Below, piece after piece: positions 42,581 to 51,985 of a stretch of 64,000 bases of DNA (its first letter is position 1; each line of letters starts with the position of its first letter). Source of the DNA: RUG100 sp050953425. GTDB taxonomy: Bacteria; Bacillota; Clostridia; Peptostreptococcales; Anaerovoracaceae. The notes under the pieces were generated by a model that saw only the letters and a list, made by a program, of their open reading frames with translations, was not told where the DNA came from and did no database searches. The stretch lies in NCBI GenBank assembly GCA_050953425.1, contig JBMNMQ010000005.1:124001-188000 (forward strand), written 5' to 3'. Made by a program: the position numbers and the translations under genes.

Positions 42581-43900
42581 ATGGACTGGAAAAAACATTA
42601 TCAGGAATGCACCTGCACAGCCGACGAAGCCGTCAGAAACGGCATCAAGAGCGGTGACAGAGTAGTCTTGGCGCACTGCGTCGCCGAACCGCAGGTCGTG
42701 GTCGACGCGATGGTGAAGAACAAGGATGCTTACAAGGACATCACCGTTTCGCACATGGTTACGCTCGGCAAGGGCGAATACTCCCGTCCGGAGAACCACG
42801 ACACCTTCACCTATGAAGGATGGTTCAACAGCCCGGCGACGAGAAAGTCCACTTCCGAGGGACACGGCGAATTCGTGCCGGTGTTCTTCCACGAAATCCC
42901 CAAGCTGATCCGCAACGACGTGTTCCACGAAGACGTCCTGCTGGTACAGGTCGGCAAGCCGGATGAACACGGCTTCTGCTGCACGGGTGTTTCTTCCGAT
43001 TATACGATGCAGGCCGCCAAGTCCGCCCGCACGATCATCGCTGAAGTCAACGACCAGGTTCCGACCGTCTTCGGCGATACCTTTATCCACGTCAACGACA
43101 TCGACTATTTCGTCGAAGCCAGCCACCCGCTCTATGAGAGCAAATCCGCCAAGATCGGACCGGTCGAGGAAGCGATCGGCAAGAACTGCGCTTCGCTGAT
43201 CAAGGACGGCGATACGCTGCAGCTCGGCATCGGCGCGATTCCGGATGCGGTTCTGGCGCAGCTGGGCGACAGAAAGCACCTCGGCATCCACTCCGAAATG
43301 ATCGCCGACGGTGTGGTCGACCTCTATGAAAAGGGCGCGATCGACTGCTCGCAGAACCCGATCGACGAAGGCAAGATGTGCGTCACCTTCCTGATGGGCA
43401 GCAAGAAGCTGTATGACTGGGTCGACCACAACCCGATGGTCGTTCTCAAGCCGGTTGATTTTGTCAACCACCCGGAAGTCGTCTCCCAGGTTTCCAACAT
43501 CGTCTGCATCAACTCCTGCGTCGAAGTGGACTTCATGGGTCAGATCGTTTCCGAGTGCATCGGCACGATGCAGATCTCCGCGGTCGGCGGCCAGGTCGAC
43601 TTTGTCAGAGGCGCTGCCATGGCGCACGACGGCAACGGCCGTTCGATCATCGCCATGCCTTCCGTGACGATCAAGAAGGACGGCACGATGATTTCCAAGA
43701 TCGTTCCGAAGATCGCCGACGGCGCGGCCGTGACCACTTCCAGATGCGATGCCGACTACATCATCACCGAGTACGGCATTGCCGAAATGAAGGGCCGCAC
43801 GCTGCACGACAGAGCGAGACAGCTGATCGAGATCGCGCATCCGGACGTCAGAGACGACCTCAAGAAGGCCTTCGAAGAGAGATTCAAGATCGCATACTGA
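42581..43900 (+). CDS. abfT: 4-Hydroxybutyrate CoA-transferase
   Basis: The 439-residue protein moves CoA from acetyl-CoA (or butyryl-CoA) to 4-hydroxybutyrate. It resembles the C. aminobutyricum enzyme along its whole length as I recall it (MDWKKHYQE; TVSHMVTLGKGEYS; FVPVFFHEIPKLIR; GGQVDFVRGAAM). The catalytic Glu that carries the CoA thioester is Glu239 in LGIHSEMIADGVVD. The ATG at 42,581 begins the conserved N-terminus, with GAAAGGTCAGG before it; an in-frame ATG at 42,554 is less likely. Confidence 0.95.
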   Translation: MDWKKHYQECTCTADEAVRNGIKSGDRVVLAHCVAEPQVVVDAMVKNKDAYKDITVSHMVTLGKGEYSRPENHDTFTYEGWFNSPATRKSTSEGHGEFVPVFFHEIPKLIRNDVFHEDVLLVQVGKPDEHGFCCTGVSSDYTMQAAKSARTIIAEVNDQVPTVFGDTFIHVNDIDYFVEASHPLYESKSAKIGPVEEAIGKNCASLIKDGDTLQLGIGAIPDAVLAQLGDRKHLGIHSEMIADGVVDLYEKGAIDCSQNPIDEGKMCVTFLMGSKKLYDWVDHNPMVVLKPVDFVNHPEVVSQVSNIVCINSCVEVDFMGQIVSECIGTMQISAVGGQVDFVRGAAMAHDGNGRSIIAMPSVTIKKDGTMISKIVPKIADGAAVTTSRCDADYIITEYGIAEMKGRTLHDRARQLIEIAHPDVRDDLKKAFEERFKIAY

Positions 43901-44009
43901 CAGCGACGTTCCCCGCGGACCGGCGGACGGCGGCACGGCCGCTGCCGGTCCGCGGATCAACTTGCGTAATCGCCGCGCTGCGGCATCTAAGAGTATCAGG
44001 AGGAGAACT

Positions 44010-45134
44010 ATGCAAGCATTAAGAGTAGTACCAACCATCCATTATTTTGACACTTTCAAGGAATTCGCCAAGGAATTCAACCTCGGCAAGGGCGACATCC
44101 TCGTCACCAACGAATGGATGTTCACGCCGTATGTCAAGCCGTGCGGCCTCGACATTCCGGTTGTCTATCAGGAAAAGTACGGCGCCGGCGAGCCGACCGA
44201 CGAAATGATGGACGCCATGAAGAAGGAAATGGACAAGTATACGTATGACCGCATTATCGCGTTCGGCGGCGGCACCATCGTAGACTGCTGCAAGGTCCTT
44301 TCCTGCGAGATTCCGGACAAGGTTGCCGATCTCTATACCGGCAAGGTTGCTCCGAAGAGAGTGAAAAAGCTGGTTGTCGTGCCGACCACCTGCGGTACCG
44401 GTTCCGAAGTCACCAACGTTGCGGTTGCTTCGATTCCGTCCCTGAACCTGAAGAAGGGCATTGCCGACGAACAGACCTATGCTGACGAAGCGGTGCTGAT
44501 TCCGGAATCCCTGCAGGGTCTGCCGGACAAAGTCTTCGCGACTTCTTCCGTCGACGCGCTGATCCACGCGACCGAATCCTATCTGTCGCCGAAAGCTTCC
44601 CCGTTCACCGAGATGTTCTCGATCCAGGCGATCAAGATGATCATGAACGGCTACAAGAAGATCATCGAAAAGGGCGGCAACACGGCTGACAACAGAAAAG
44701 AATTCCTCAAGGACTTCTGCCTGGCTGCCAACTATGCCGGCATCGCGTTCGGCAACGCGGGCTGCGGCGCGGTCCACGCTCTGTCCTATGCGCACGGCGG
44801 TGCGTTCCACATCGCCCACGGCGAAGCGAACTTCATCTGCTTCACGGCCGTCTTCAAGATGTACATGAAGAAGCAGCCGAAGGGCAAGATCGAAAAGCTG
44901 AACAAGATCTATGCCGACATCATGGGCTGCAAGGAAGCCGATGTCTACGACGAACTGGACAAGCTCCTCGGCAACTTCCTCGAACTGAAGCCGCTGAAGG
45001 AATGGGGCATGACCGAAGATCAGATCGAATCCTTCGCCAAGAGCACGGTCGACAATCAGCAGAGACTGCTGAACAACAACTATGTGCCGCTTTCGCAGGA
45101 CGAGATCAAAGAGATCTTTGCCAGCCTGTACTAA
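44010..45134 (+). CDS. 4-Hydroxybutyrate dehydrogenase (iron-containing alcohol dehydrogenase family)
   Basis: The 374-residue protein reduces succinate semialdehyde to 4-hydroxybutyrate with NAD(P)H. Family motifs are IIAFGGGTIVDCCKVL (nucleotide site), VPTTCGTGSEVTNVAV, and the metal site around DALIHATESYL and GAVHALSYAHGGAFHIAHGE with His ligands. It closes the route succinate semialdehyde, 4-hydroxybutyrate, 4-hydroxybutyryl-CoA, crotonyl-CoA encoded by this cluster. The ATG at 44,010 has AGGAGGAG before it; an upstream in-frame start is not supported. The aminotransferase and a succinyl-CoA reductase are not in the window, so the upstream source (GABA or succinate) is open. Confidence 0.93.
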   Translation: MQALRVVPTIHYFDTFKEFAKEFNLGKGDILVTNEWMFTPYVKPCGLDIPVVYQEKYGAGEPTDEMMDAMKKEMDKYTYDRIIAFGGGTIVDCCKVLSCEIPDKVADLYTGKVAPKRVKKLVVVPTTCGTGSEVTNVAVASIPSLNLKKGIADEQTYADEAVLIPESLQGLPDKVFATSSVDALIHATESYLSPKASPFTEMFSIQAIKMIMNGYKKIIEKGGNTADNRKEFLKDFCLAANYAGIAFGNAGCGAVHALSYAHGGAFHIAHGEANFICFTAVFKMYMKKQPKGKIEKLNKIYADIMGCKEADVYDELDKLLGNFLELKPLKEWGMTEDQIESFAKSTVDNQQRLLNNNYVPLSQDEIKEIFASLY

Positions 45135-45190
45135 TCCGACACAAAGAAAAGACAGAAACCTGCCGGATGCTGTCTGACATCCGGAGCAAG

Positions 45191-45221
45191 GACAGCGGCG
45201 CTGCGGCGCCGCTGTCTTTTT
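45191..45221 (+). terminator. Terminator of the 4-hydroxybutyrate cluster
   Basis: A perfect 10-bp stem GACAGCGGCG/CGCCGCTGTC with a 6-base loop and five T residues lies 57 bases after the dehydrogenase stop codon. Confidence 0.93.
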
Positions 45222-45344
45222 CGACTGCGTAAAACGTCCGGGCGGAGGAGTCAGGGCGCCGGCGGCAGCCCGGTGCACCGGCGGCAGATCGGTACGGCTG
45301 CGGGCAGCGCGGTGCTGCCCCCCTTGTTGAAGCGGGAGGGTATA

Positions 45345-45353
45345 TGGTATAAT
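45345..45353 (+). promoter_or_regulatory. Extended -10 promoter of the DUF975 gene
   Basis: TGGTATAAT (45,345-45,353) is a consensus extended -10. Upstream TTGTTG and TTGAAG are possible but poorly spaced -35 boxes. Confidence 0.6.
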
Positions 45354-45397
45354 GCGAATTGGTTTGTATTGGAGATAAACAGGAAAAGGAGAAAAAT

Positions 45398-46195
45398 ATG
45401 CAAACGAATTATATCATGCGGGAACGTCTCGGCGGCATTCGCATGCTGGGACGGGAAGCGCTGCGCGGACGCTGGACGGAATCGGTGCTGGTGGTATTGG
45501 CAGCCATGATCATGCTGCAGGTACCGGTACTGCTCCTTGAATCGTTCTCCGGCGGAGCCGGCAGCATGAATCTGAGCACCTTCGGTACCGGCATGACCAT
45601 GAACACTCAGTCACCGGATCTGAGCTGGCTGGGGACGGTCTATGTACTGATCTTCGGCGGCGCCATCTCACTGGGCCTGGCCAAATATTTCATTGACAAT
45701 CATCGCCGCCTGGAGCCGGATGTCTCCACGGTGCTGGATGGCTTTGCTTACTTCGGCAAGGCCCTGCTGCTGACCCTCTACATGGTGCTGTTCATCTTTT
45801 TATGGTCGCTGCTGTTCATCGTACCGGGCATCATTGCAGCCATCCGCTACAGCCAGTCCTACTTCATTCTTCGCGACAATCCGCAGATGCCGGTCGACCG
45901 GATCGTCGACACGTCCAAGAGGATGATGATGGGCAACAAGGGAAAATACTTCGGCTTCTGTCTTTCCTATATCGGCTGGTTTCTGCTCAGTGCCATCCCG
46001 CTCATCATCGTCACGGCGGTGCTGCAGCACATCGGCGTTGCGCAGACCAGCTCTGCCATGATCTGGGTGGATTTTGTCTGCTCGCTGGCGATGCTGTGGG
46101 CCATGGCATATATGCATGCCGGGCGGGCAGCCTTTTACGAAATTCTGGTCGTCAACAATCATCTGCGGGAACCGCTGAACGCGCCGCGGATGTAG
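45398..46195 (+). CDS. DUF975-family integral membrane protein
   Basis: The 265-residue protein has five to six hydrophobic segments, including SVLVVLAAMIMLQVPVLLL, LFIFLWSLLFIVPGIIAAIR and a C-terminal pair. The IVPGIIAAIRYSQSYFILRD stretch followed by a DTSKRMMMGNKGKYF loop is typical of DUF975. The function of the family is not known. AAAGGAG precedes the ATG. The next gene, murE-like, is 141 bases downstream without a terminator, so co-transcription is possible. Confidence 0.85.
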   Translation: MQTNYIMRERLGGIRMLGREALRGRWTESVLVVLAAMIMLQVPVLLLESFSGGAGSMNLSTFGTGMTMNTQSPDLSWLGTVYVLIFGGAISLGLAKYFIDNHRRLEPDVSTVLDGFAYFGKALLLTLYMVLFIFLWSLLFIVPGIIAAIRYSQSYFILRDNPQMPVDRIVDTSKRMMMGNKGKYFGFCLSYIGWFLLSAIPLIIVTAVLQHIGVAQTSSAMIWVDFVCSLAMLWAMAYMHAGRAAFYEILVVNNHLREPLNAPRM

Positions 46196-46336
46196 GACAC
46201 TGCAGAAAGCAGAGCAGGCTGTGCCGGCGGCCGGAAAGCGACGGTGCCCGTGAAGACCGGGCTGCCGGCATGCGTAACAGCGCTGTGCATGTGCCATAAA
46301 ACCGTCTGCACGGACGGAGAGGAGACGAAACGGATC

Positions 46337-47906
46337 ATGGAAGAAACAAAACATACGGTACGGGAATATATCGAGCGGCTGCGGGCCGCGGATCTGCTCG
46401 TCGGCACCGCGGTGCCGGCGGAAGCCGCCGCGCGCGAGGTCGCCTATATTTCCTACGACTCGCAGGACATCGAACCGGGCACGCTGTTCGTCTGCAAGGG
46501 GGCGCATTTCCGGCCGCAGTATCTTGCCGAAGCGCTGGCGCGGGGCGCTTTCGTCTACCTCAGTGAACAGCCGTATCCGGAGCAGGCCGGCGGCGCGCCG
46601 GTGATCCTCGTCAGCGAGATCCGCCGCGCCATGGCGCTGATCGCCGATCTCTACTACAATCAGGTCTGGCGGCGGCTGACGACGGTCGGCATCACCGGCA
46701 CCAAGGGCAAATCGTCGACCACCTACTATGTGCGCGCCATCCTCGACGCCTGGGAGAAAGCGCAGGGGCGGCCGCGCACGGCTGTGATCTCGGGCATCGA
46801 CAACTACGACGGCGTCAGCTGCGAGGAGTCGCATCTGACCACGCCGGAAGCGATGATGCTGCACCGGCACTTTGACAATGCAGTGCGCAGCGGCATCGAA
46901 TACCTGACCATGGAAGTCTCTTCGCAGGCGCTGAAGTATCACCGCACCCTCGGTATCACCTTCGACGTCGGCTGCTTCCTCAATCTCGGCGAGGACCACG
47001 TCAGCCCTGTCGAGCACCCGACCATCGAGGACTATATGAACAGCAAGATGGTTCTGATGCACCAGTGCCGCACGGCCGTCATCAACCGCGACAGCAGGTA
47101 CGCCGACTGGGCGCTGCGGGAAGCGCGGCAGAGCGCGGAGCAGGTGCTCACCTTCGGCCGCAGCGAGGAAGCCGACGTGCGGGGCTATGCGGTGCAGCCG
47201 CGGGCCGACGGCATCGATTTTCGCGCACGCGGTGCCGGCTTTGACGAGCCGTTTGCGATCGGCATGACCGGGCTCTTCAATGTCAGCAATGCCCTGGCGG
47301 CGATTACCATCACCCGCGCGCTCGGCGTGCCGCTGGCGACCATCCGTGAAGGACTGGCTGCGGCGCGCGTCAGCGGCCGCATGGAGGTCTTTTCCGACCC
47401 GCGGAGCGGGGCGGGTCGTCATCGTCGATTACGCCCACAACAAGATGAGCTTTGAGGCGCTGTTCGACAGCGTCCGCGAGGAGTATCCGGGACGGCGCAT
47501 CCGCATCGTCTTCGGCTGTCCGGGCCGCAAGGCCCAGCGCCGCCGCCGCGAACTCGGCGAAGCGGCCGGCGCCAGCTGCGACAAGGTCTACCTCACCGAG
47601 GAAGATGCCGGCGAAGAGCCGGTGCTCGACATCTGCCGCGAGATCGAGCCGTGGGTGACGGGCAGAGGGTGTGCCTGCGAAATCATTCCCGACCGCGGCG
47701 AAGCGATTCACCGCGCCATCGAGGAAGCCGACGCAGACACCGTCCTGCTGCTGACCGGCAAGGGCAGGGAGACACGGCAGAAGCGCGGCCTGCAGTACAT
47801 CGACACCCCGTCCGACGTCGCATACGTCGAGCGCTGGCTGGGCGGACAGGGGGATGCCGACGAATCGCCGGCTGCAGACGCACAGAACACCGGCACCGCA
47901 GAGTGA
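46337..47906 (+). pseudogene. murE: MurE-like UDP-N-acetylmuramyl-tripeptide synthetase with a 1-base frameshift
   Basis: The first frame (46,337 to about 47,405) carries the ATP site TVGITGTKGKSSTTYYVRAI, the UDP-MurNAc-dipeptide region (SHLTTPEAMMLHRHFDNAV) and GRMEVFSDP. It then runs out of family sequence and stops at 47,455. The second frame resumes at VVIVDYAHNKMSFEALFDSV and continues to TVLLLTGKGRETRQK, the normal C-terminal Mur ligase domain. Removing one G from the GGGGCGGG stretch near 47,407-47,414 joins the two halves. MurE adds the third residue to the peptidoglycan stem. Either the base is a sequencing error or this copy is broken; a second copy elsewhere is common in Clostridia. 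Confidence 0.87.
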
Positions 47907-47918
47907 CGGACAGCACCG

Positions 47919-48002
47919 CCGGCGGCATCCGGGCCGGCAAAGCATCTGGCTGCATCCGGCCCGAAATGAGCAGCCGGCGGCATCCGGCCGGCAAAGCATC
48001 TG
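47919..48002. repeat. Two 29-30-bp direct repeats after the murE-like gene
   Basis: Copies at 47,919-47,948 and 47,974-48,002 share CCGGCGGCATCCGG and CCGGCAAAGCATCTG, differing by one extra G in the first copy. No function is seen. Confidence 0.85.
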
Positions 48003-48053
48003 CGGTATCCGGTTCGTATGGCCGGCGTACTCTGTATACATGATGGCAAACTA

Positions 48054-48082
48054 TTGAAATGCGGCGAAAACACTGGTATCAT
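48054..48082 (+). promoter_or_regulatory. Promoter of the carboxyltransferase gene
   Basis: TTGAAA (48,054-48,059) and TATCAT (48,077-48,082) are 17 bases apart. The leader is about 90 bases. Confidence 0.65.
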
Positions 48083-48180
48083 AAATTTCAGAGTATTATA
48101 AAATAATCGCCTGAGGCGTTGCCGCTGCCCGTTTTCAGCGCGGCGAACAGGGATCGGAAATTATTTTTTTGGAGGAAACA

Positions 48181-49578
48181 ATGGGCAAAGTAAAGTTTAT
48201 GGAAACGGTACTGAGAGACGGACATCAGTCTCTGATCGCCACCAGAATGACGACCGAGGAGATGCTGCCGATTCTCGAGACCATGGATGAAGTCGGATAT
48301 CACTCGCTGGAATGCTGGGGCGGCGCGACCTACGACGCCTGCCTGCGCTTCCTCGATGAGGATCCCTGGGACCGGCTGCGCACGCTGCGCAAGCACATCA
48401 AGAAAACCAATCTGCAGATGCTGCTGCGCGGTCAGAACCTGCTCGGCTACAAGCATTACGCCGACGATGTCGTCGATGAGTTCGTCAACCGGGCGATCGG
48501 CAACGGCATCGACATCATCCGCATCTTCGACGCGCTCAACGACACCCGCAACCTCGAGGCCGCCGTCAAGGCGACGAAGAAGTACGGCGGGCACGCGCAG
48601 GGCTGCGTCTCCTATACGATTTCGCCGGTTCACACCAACGAAACCTTTGTCCAGCTCGGCAAGGAAATCGAGGAGATGGGCTGCGACTCGTTCTGCATCA
48701 AGGACATGGCCGGTCTGCTCGATCCCTACAACACCTACGACCTCGTCAAGGCTCTGAAAAAAGAACTGACGATTCCGGTCGAACTGCACACGCACGCCAC
48801 CAGCGGCCTCGGCTCGATGACCTACATGAAGGCGGTCGAAGCCGGCGTCGACATCATCGACACGGCGATCTCGCCGTTCTCCGGCGGTACTTCGCAGCCG
48901 CCGACCGAACCGATGGCGGCCGCGCTGAAGGGTCAGGAACGGGATCCGGAACTGAACATGGATCTGCTCAACAAGGTGGCGGAGCACTTCCGCCCGATCC
49001 GCGAGAAATACATCAAGAGCGGACTGCTCGACCCGAAGGTCATGGGCGTCGACATCAACACGCTGATCTATCAGGTGCCGGGCGGCATGCTCTCCAACCT
49101 GGTGTCGCAGCTCAAGGAAGCGAACGCCATGGACAAATTCGACGAAGTGCTGAAGGAAGTGCCGCGCGTTCGCGAAGACTTCGGCTATCCGCCGCTGGTC
49201 ACGCCGTCGAGCCAGATCGTCGGTACGCAGTCGGTGCTCAACGTGCTGACCGGCGAACGCTACAAGATGGTGCCCAAGGAAGCGCGCGATCTCGTCAAGG
49301 GCATGTACGGCAAGACGACGCTGCCGATCAAGGAAGACGTCGTCAAGAAGATCCTCGGCGACGAGGAGCAGGTCACCTGCCGTCCGGCCGACCTGATCGA
49401 ACCGGAGCTGGAGCAGGCCAAGCGAGACTGCGCCGAATATATGCAGCAGCCTGAGGACGTGCTGACGCAGGCCTTCTTCCCGAAGGTCGCGGAGGACTTC
49501 TTCAAGCGCCGCATCGAAAAGCAGGAAAAGCTCGATCTCAACCTGCTCGACAAGGAAAATTCCGTCTATCCGGTATAG
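48181..49578 (+). CDS. Carboxyltransferase subunit (oxaloacetate decarboxylase alpha / pyruvate carboxylase B type)
   Basis: The 465-residue protein has the TIM-barrel carboxyltransferase domain: ETVLRDGHQSLIATRMTTEE at the start with metal-binding Asp, IDIIRIFDALNDTRNLEAAV, DSFCIKDMAGLLDPY with the Lys that is carbamylated in the family, and VELHTHATSGLGSM with two metal His. The conserved carboxylase C-terminal domain follows. No biotin domain (AMKM) is attached, so a separate biotin carrier is needed. Oxaloacetate decarboxylase, pyruvate carboxylase subunit B and transcarboxylase 5S all remain possible. GGAGGAAACA precedes the ATG. Confidence 0.9.
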   Translation: MGKVKFMETVLRDGHQSLIATRMTTEEMLPILETMDEVGYHSLECWGGATYDACLRFLDEDPWDRLRTLRKHIKKTNLQMLLRGQNLLGYKHYADDVVDEFVNRAIGNGIDIIRIFDALNDTRNLEAAVKATKKYGGHAQGCVSYTISPVHTNETFVQLGKEIEEMGCDSFCIKDMAGLLDPYNTYDLVKALKKELTIPVELHTHATSGLGSMTYMKAVEAGVDIIDTAISPFSGGTSQPPTEPMAAALKGQERDPELNMDLLNKVAEHFRPIREKYIKSGLLDPKVMGVDINTLIYQVPGGMLSNLVSQLKEANAMDKFDEVLKEVPRVREDFGYPPLVTPSSQIVGTQSVLNVLTGERYKMVPKEARDLVKGMYGKTTLPIKEDVVKKILGDEEQVTCRPADLIEPELEQAKRDCAEYMQQPEDVLTQAFFPKVAEDFFKRRIEKQEKLDLNLLDKENSVYPV

Positions 49579-49603
49579 GATCGGATATCAACACGAATGG
49601 CTC

Positions 49604-49635
49604 GCCCCCGGATCCCGTGCGGAACCGGGGGCTTT
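49604..49635 (+). terminator. Terminator after carboxyltransferase gene
   Basis: GCCCCCGG/CCGGGGGC forms an 8-bp stem with a 13-base loop, followed by TTTG. It lies 26 bases after the stop codon. Confidence 0.7.
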
Positions 49636-49803
49636 GTGCGGCATGAACGTCAAAGCGGAAGCGGTTTTTCGCGGCGCGCGGGCCGGGGCGAAAATCGGCT
49701 GCGCGCAGCGGGCGAATCAAGGTGACAACAGTTTTAAGCCGTGTGAACATGGAGCCGGAAACCGGCTTTGCGCGGCGTGAAGACCGAGAAAGAGGGGAGC
49801 GGC

Positions 49804-50310
49804 ATGAGTAAAAAAGCAAAGCAGAAGGAACGGGACAAGACCAACGTGATGCGGCTGCTGGACCGGCAGGGCATACCCTACCGGCACTATGCGCTGGCGT
49901 CGACGGATACGGTCAGCGGAAACGAGGTGGCGGCGGAACTGCAGCGGGAGCCGGAGCAGGTCTTCAAGACGCTGGTAACGCGAGGCAGCCGCAGCGGCGA
50001 GCATTTCGTCTTTGTCATCCCGGTTGACCGCGAACTCGATCTCAAGAAAGCGGCCCGCGCCGTCGGCGAGAAGGCCGTTGCGATGATTCCGATGCGGGAA
50101 CTGCTGCCGCTGACCGGCTATGTGCACGGAGGCTGCTCTCCGATCGGAATGAAAAAATTCTTCACCACCACGCTCGACGCCTCCGCCAGGAACTGGCCGA
50201 CGATTCTCTTCAGCGCCGGAAAAATCGGCCGCCAGGTCGAACTGGCACCGGCCGATCTGGAACGGGTCATTCGCCTGCAGTATGCTGACGTCACAACCTC
50301 GCCGCAATGA
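49804..50310 (+). CDS. ybaK: YbaK/EbsC-type Cys-tRNA(Pro) deacylase
   Basis: The 168-residue protein clears Cys wrongly attached to proline tRNA. YbaK features are MRLLDRQGIPYRHYAL near the start, QVFKTLVTRG with the key Lys, FVIPVDRELDLKKAARAVGE, and GYVHGGCSPIGMKKFFTTTL. The ATG at 49,804 has GAGGGGAG just before it; an earlier in-frame start is not supported. It stands alone between a terminator and the permease promoter. Confidence 0.92.
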   Translation: MSKKAKQKERDKTNVMRLLDRQGIPYRHYALASTDTVSGNEVAAELQREPEQVFKTLVTRGSRSGEHFVFVIPVDRELDLKKAARAVGEKAVAMIPMRELLPLTGYVHGGCSPIGMKKFFTTTLDASARNWPTILFSAGKIGRQVELAPADLERVIRLQYADVTTSPQ

Positions 50311-50441
50311 AGGCGGCCGCTTTCGAGGGACGCTGCGCTGCCTGCCGCGGCTTGCGCCCGTGAGAGCCGCTCCCCTGAAACTGCCCGAATTTTCGGCATT
50401 TTCGAGCATTGTTCGGGGCGCGGGCAATCCCGGTTTCGCTG

Positions 50442-50470
50442 TGGTCAGAGGCGGCGCCTTGTGCTATAAT
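50442..50470 (+). promoter_or_regulatory. Promoter of the GntP-type permease
   Basis: TGGTCA (50,442-50,447) and TATAAT (50,465-50,470) are 17 bases apart, 75 bases before the permease start. Confidence 0.6.
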
Positions 50471-50544
50471 AAGATTTGGCGCCGGAAGCGCAATCCAGCG
50501 CGGACGGCGGGTTCAGTTCCAGGGAGGAGGAGCGCAGGACTATC

Positions 50545-51861
50545 ATGTCTACTTCAGTTCTGATTTCCGGGATCGGTCTGATCGGATCGCTGGCCCTGAT
50601 GGCCATTTTGATCTTCAAGAAACTTTCCCCGATTATCATCGGCCCGATCGCGGCAATCATCGTTTGTCTCTGCAGCCGTCTGCCGCTGTTCGACAGCCTG
50701 ACCCGGGATTATATGGGCGGGGTTGCAGACTATTTCAAAACCTATTTCTTTATTTTTCTGCTCGGGAGCATTCTCGGCAACCTCTATCAGGAGTCCGGCG
50801 CGGCGACCAGAATCGGCATGATGATCGCGAACGGATTCGGTTCCAGGCACGTAATGCTGGCCTGCATGATCCCGCCGGCTATCCTCAGCTACGGCGGCAT
50901 CAACAGCTTTGTGATTATCTTTGCCGTTTACCCGATCGCGCTGAAGCTGTTTGAGGAAGCCGATCTGCCGACCTATATGCTGCCCGGCATTGTCTGCGGC
51001 GGCATGTGGACATTCGCGATGACCGGACCGTTTACGCCGCAGATTCCGAATATTATTTCGATGAAATATCTGCATACGCCGTCGTACGCCGGCCTGGTTC
51101 CCGGTGTCATCGGCGCGGCTGTGCAGGTCGTTCTGATTCTGGCGTTCATGAACTGGGCCGGACATCGGGCCAAGAAAAGGGGCGAACACTTTCAGTGGCC
51201 GGAGGGCGTGCATCGCATTCCCGAGGATGCTTCCCTGCCCAGCCTGACGACGTCCCTGATCCCGCTGGTGATGGTGCTGGTTCTCTTCAACGTCAAGCCG
51301 CTGGGGCTGGACATCATCGTCTGCCTGGTGATCGGCATTCTGCTGTCGCTGCTGTTTTTCTGGAAGTATCTGCCGCGGGGCACAAAGCTGCTGTCGATTT
51401 TCAACGATGCTTCTCGTTCGGCGGTGATCATCATCCTCAACACCGCGATGATCGTCGGCTTTGGCTCGGTGGCCCGGAGTACGGCATTCTACGCCTACGC
51501 CACGACGGTGCTGGAGCATTCGTCGGCCAACCCGTACGTGGTGGCCGCGGTCGGCGCCAACGTCTTTGCCGGCATCCTCGGTTCCGCCAGCGGCGGCCTC
51601 GCCCTGATGTACGAAACGCTGGCCGATACCTTCCTCAAGTACGCGCAGCAGGGGTACAACATCGGCTATATTCACCGACTCTGTTCCGACGGTTCCGGCG
51701 GCCTCGATTCGCTGCCATGGAACGGCTCCATTGTTTCGGTGTTCAATGTCTGCCACACAACCCACCAGCTCTCCTATAAATACAACTTTGTGACCTGCCT
51801 GGTCGTGCCGGTGATCGCCACCTTCGGCGTGGCACTGCCGTTCTGCATCATCTTCGGGTAA
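50545..51861 (+). CDS. GntP-family permease (organic-acid/H+ symporter)
   Basis: The 438-residue protein is very hydrophobic, with about 12 membrane segments. GntP-type stretches are LLGSILGNLYQESGAATRIG, YGGINSFVIIFAVYPIAL and FAGILGSASGGLALMYETLA. The family moves gluconate, 3-hydroxybutyrate and similar acids. A crotonase gene follows after 124 bases, so a short hydroxy acid such as 3- or 4-hydroxybutyrate is a plausible substrate, by context only. GGGAGGAG precedes the ATG. Confidence 0.88.
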   Translation: MSTSVLISGIGLIGSLALMAILIFKKLSPIIIGPIAAIIVCLCSRLPLFDSLTRDYMGGVADYFKTYFFIFLLGSILGNLYQESGAATRIGMMIANGFGSRHVMLACMIPPAILSYGGINSFVIIFAVYPIALKLFEEADLPTYMLPGIVCGGMWTFAMTGPFTPQIPNIISMKYLHTPSYAGLVPGVIGAAVQVVLILAFMNWAGHRAKKRGEHFQWPEGVHRIPEDASLPSLTTSLIPLVMVLVLFNVKPLGLDIIVCLVIGILLSLLFFWKYLPRGTKLLSIFNDASRSAVIIILNTAMIVGFGSVARSTAFYAYATTVLEHSSANPYVVAAVGANVFAGILGSASGGLALMYETLADTFLKYAQQGYNIGYIHRLCSDGSGGLDSLPWNGSIVSVFNVCHTTHQLSYKYNFVTCLVVPVIATFGVALPFCIIFG

Positions 51862-51985
51862 CGCCAGGGAGGACGAGAAGCCTGCGGCGGCCGTGCTTTC
51901 CGGCAGCGGCTGGCCGGCATGGCAGCGCGGCGCCGGGGCGCCGAGAACGTAAATGTGAAAGCAAAGACAGGAAAGAGGTATTGCC

